DNA of 6,124 bases from NCBI GenBank assembly GCA_001799195.1, contig MGSU01000264.1, positions 1-6,124 of the forward strand, in the 5' to 3' direction. A program made the translations under genes and the position numbers. Below, in pieces: positions 5,779 to 6,124 of the stretch. The notes beneath the pieces were generated by a model. The model worked only from the letters and a program-made list of their open reading frames with translations. It was not told where the DNA came from and ran no database searches. Source of the DNA: Deltaproteobacteria bacterium RIFOXYA12_FULL_61_11 (GTDB lineage: Bacteria > Bdellovibrionota_F > JAHFAK01 > YA12-FULL-61-11). Numbering within the stretch: position 1 is the stretch's first letter; the number at the start of each line of letters is the position of its first letter.

Positions 5779-6124
5779 TCATGGGCTTGGCACTGCCTCT
5801 GATGCGGGCGTGGGTTTGCGAACGCGGGTGGCGGCTGCGATGTAGACCGCTGCCATAATGCTGAAGATATACGCCTGCACCATGCCGGTGAGCAGACCGA
5901 GCGCCGTCATGACGATCGGAAAGACGAAGGGAACAATGGTGAGTAGAATGGCGATAATCATCGCTCCGCTCATCATGTTGCCGAACAGACGCACGGCGAG
6001 CGCCAGCGTGCGCGAGACCTCACTGATGAGGTTGAACGGGAGCATAATGAACGTCGGCTGGATATAGGATTTGAGATAGCCGACAACCCCCTGCTCCTTG
6101 ATGCCGAAGAACGGCACGGCCACG
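5779..6124 (-). CDS. atpB: N-ATPase subunit a, C-terminal half (5' end outside window)
   Basis: AtpB is the membrane stator subunit that forms the ion half-channels next to the c ring. Only the last 114 or so residues are visible; the frame is open at the right edge, and the GTG at 6123 is an internal Val codon, not a start. The conserved L-A-V-R-L-F-G-N-M-M-S-G holds the essential stator arginine (equivalent to E. coli aR210; codon at 5991-5989). The later G-M-V-Q-A-Y-I-F-S-I matches the Q-A-F/Y-I-F motif of the last helix. The position after F-G-N-M-x-x-G is Ala, not the Glu of E. coli (aE219). Three hydrophobic helices can be seen. The protein ends in a short Arg/Lys/Pro-rich tail. The stop is 34 nt before atpE. 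Confidence 0.95.
   Translation of the reverse strand, partial: VAVPFFGIKEQGVVGYLKSYIQPTFIMLPFNLISEVSRTLALAVRLFGNMMSGAMIIAILLTIVPFVFPIVMTALGLLTGMVQAYIFSIMAAVYIAAATRVRKPTPASEAVPSP

Larger units (their letters stand above)
2003..6124 (-). other. N-ATPase operon, distal part (BEFAG of atpDCQRBEFAG)
   Basis: Five co-oriented genes with gaps of 34 and 3 nt and two ATGA overlaps form one transcription unit running right to left. Ordinary proteobacterial F-ATPase operons run B-E-F-H-A-G-D-C. Here H is missing, F is enlarged, and gamma is last with no D or C after it. That is the order established for N-ATPases, whose beta, epsilon, AtpQ and AtpR genes precede atpB and should lie just past the right edge. 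No promoter is visible within the operon. Confidence 0.88.

Noticed and set aside
4348-5858. Long plus-strand frames opposite atpF, atpE and the start of atpA
   Set aside because: They are Ser/Arg- or Leu/Arg-rich antisense translations of clearly identified atp genes.
1-6124. CRISPR array, tRNA, rRNA or insertion sequence
   Set aside because: No regularly spaced repeats, cloverleaf, rRNA motif, transposase or terminal inverted repeats were seen on either strand.

Overview
The window is GC-rich bacterial DNA holding two unrelated blocks that converge near position 1850-2000. The strong preference for C- or G-ending codons, and the presence of an N-type ATP synthase operon, suggest a proteobacterium. 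A gammaproteobacterium is my best guess, but this is inference and no marker gene is present to fix the taxonomy.

Left block (1-1846). Positions 1-117 hold the 5' end of an unidentified minus-strand gene that runs off the window. It is divergent from a two-gene plus-strand cassette. The first cassette gene (253-735, 160 aa) looks like a single-domain CARF-type sensor, the ligand-binding fold of CRISPR ancillary proteins, with a D-I-T-C-G-R-K variant of the usual T-G-G-T-K-like motif. The second (749-1846, 365 aa) starts 13 nt later behind a perfect GGAGG. It carries a PIN-type nuclease domain with a complete acidic set (D127, E162, D236, D259/D261) between two regions I do not recognise. A good sigma70-like promoter (TTGCAA, 17 nt, TATGAT; 196-224) lies just upstream and fixes the start of the first gene at 253. 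The pair reads as a sensor plus nuclease in separate polypeptides, probably an accessory or defence module. There is no CRISPR array or cas core gene in view.

Middle (1847-2110). This stretch holds a nested inverted repeat after the nuclease gene (1851-1895) and a small minus-strand reading frame (1875-2006) that may be the remnant of another gene. It also holds an unusual 35-residue C-terminal extension of AtpG that begins at a 7-bp tandem duplication.

Right block (2003-6124, minus strand, transcribed right to left). The order is atpB (5' end outside the window), atpE, atpF, atpA, atpG. No separate delta gene lies between atpF and atpA, and no beta or epsilon gene follows gamma. This matches the N-ATPase arrangement atpDCQRBEFAG, so beta, epsilon, AtpQ and AtpR are expected beyond 6124. 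AtpB and AtpE form the ion-translocating part, AtpF is the stator with a delta-like C-terminal region, AtpA is the non-catalytic hexamer subunit and AtpG is the central shaft. The genes are tightly packed, and atpF/atpA and atpA/atpG overlap by ATGA. N-ATPases are typically laterally transferred second copies beside a housekeeping F-ATPase. The more relaxed codon use of this operon compared with the left block fits separate histories.
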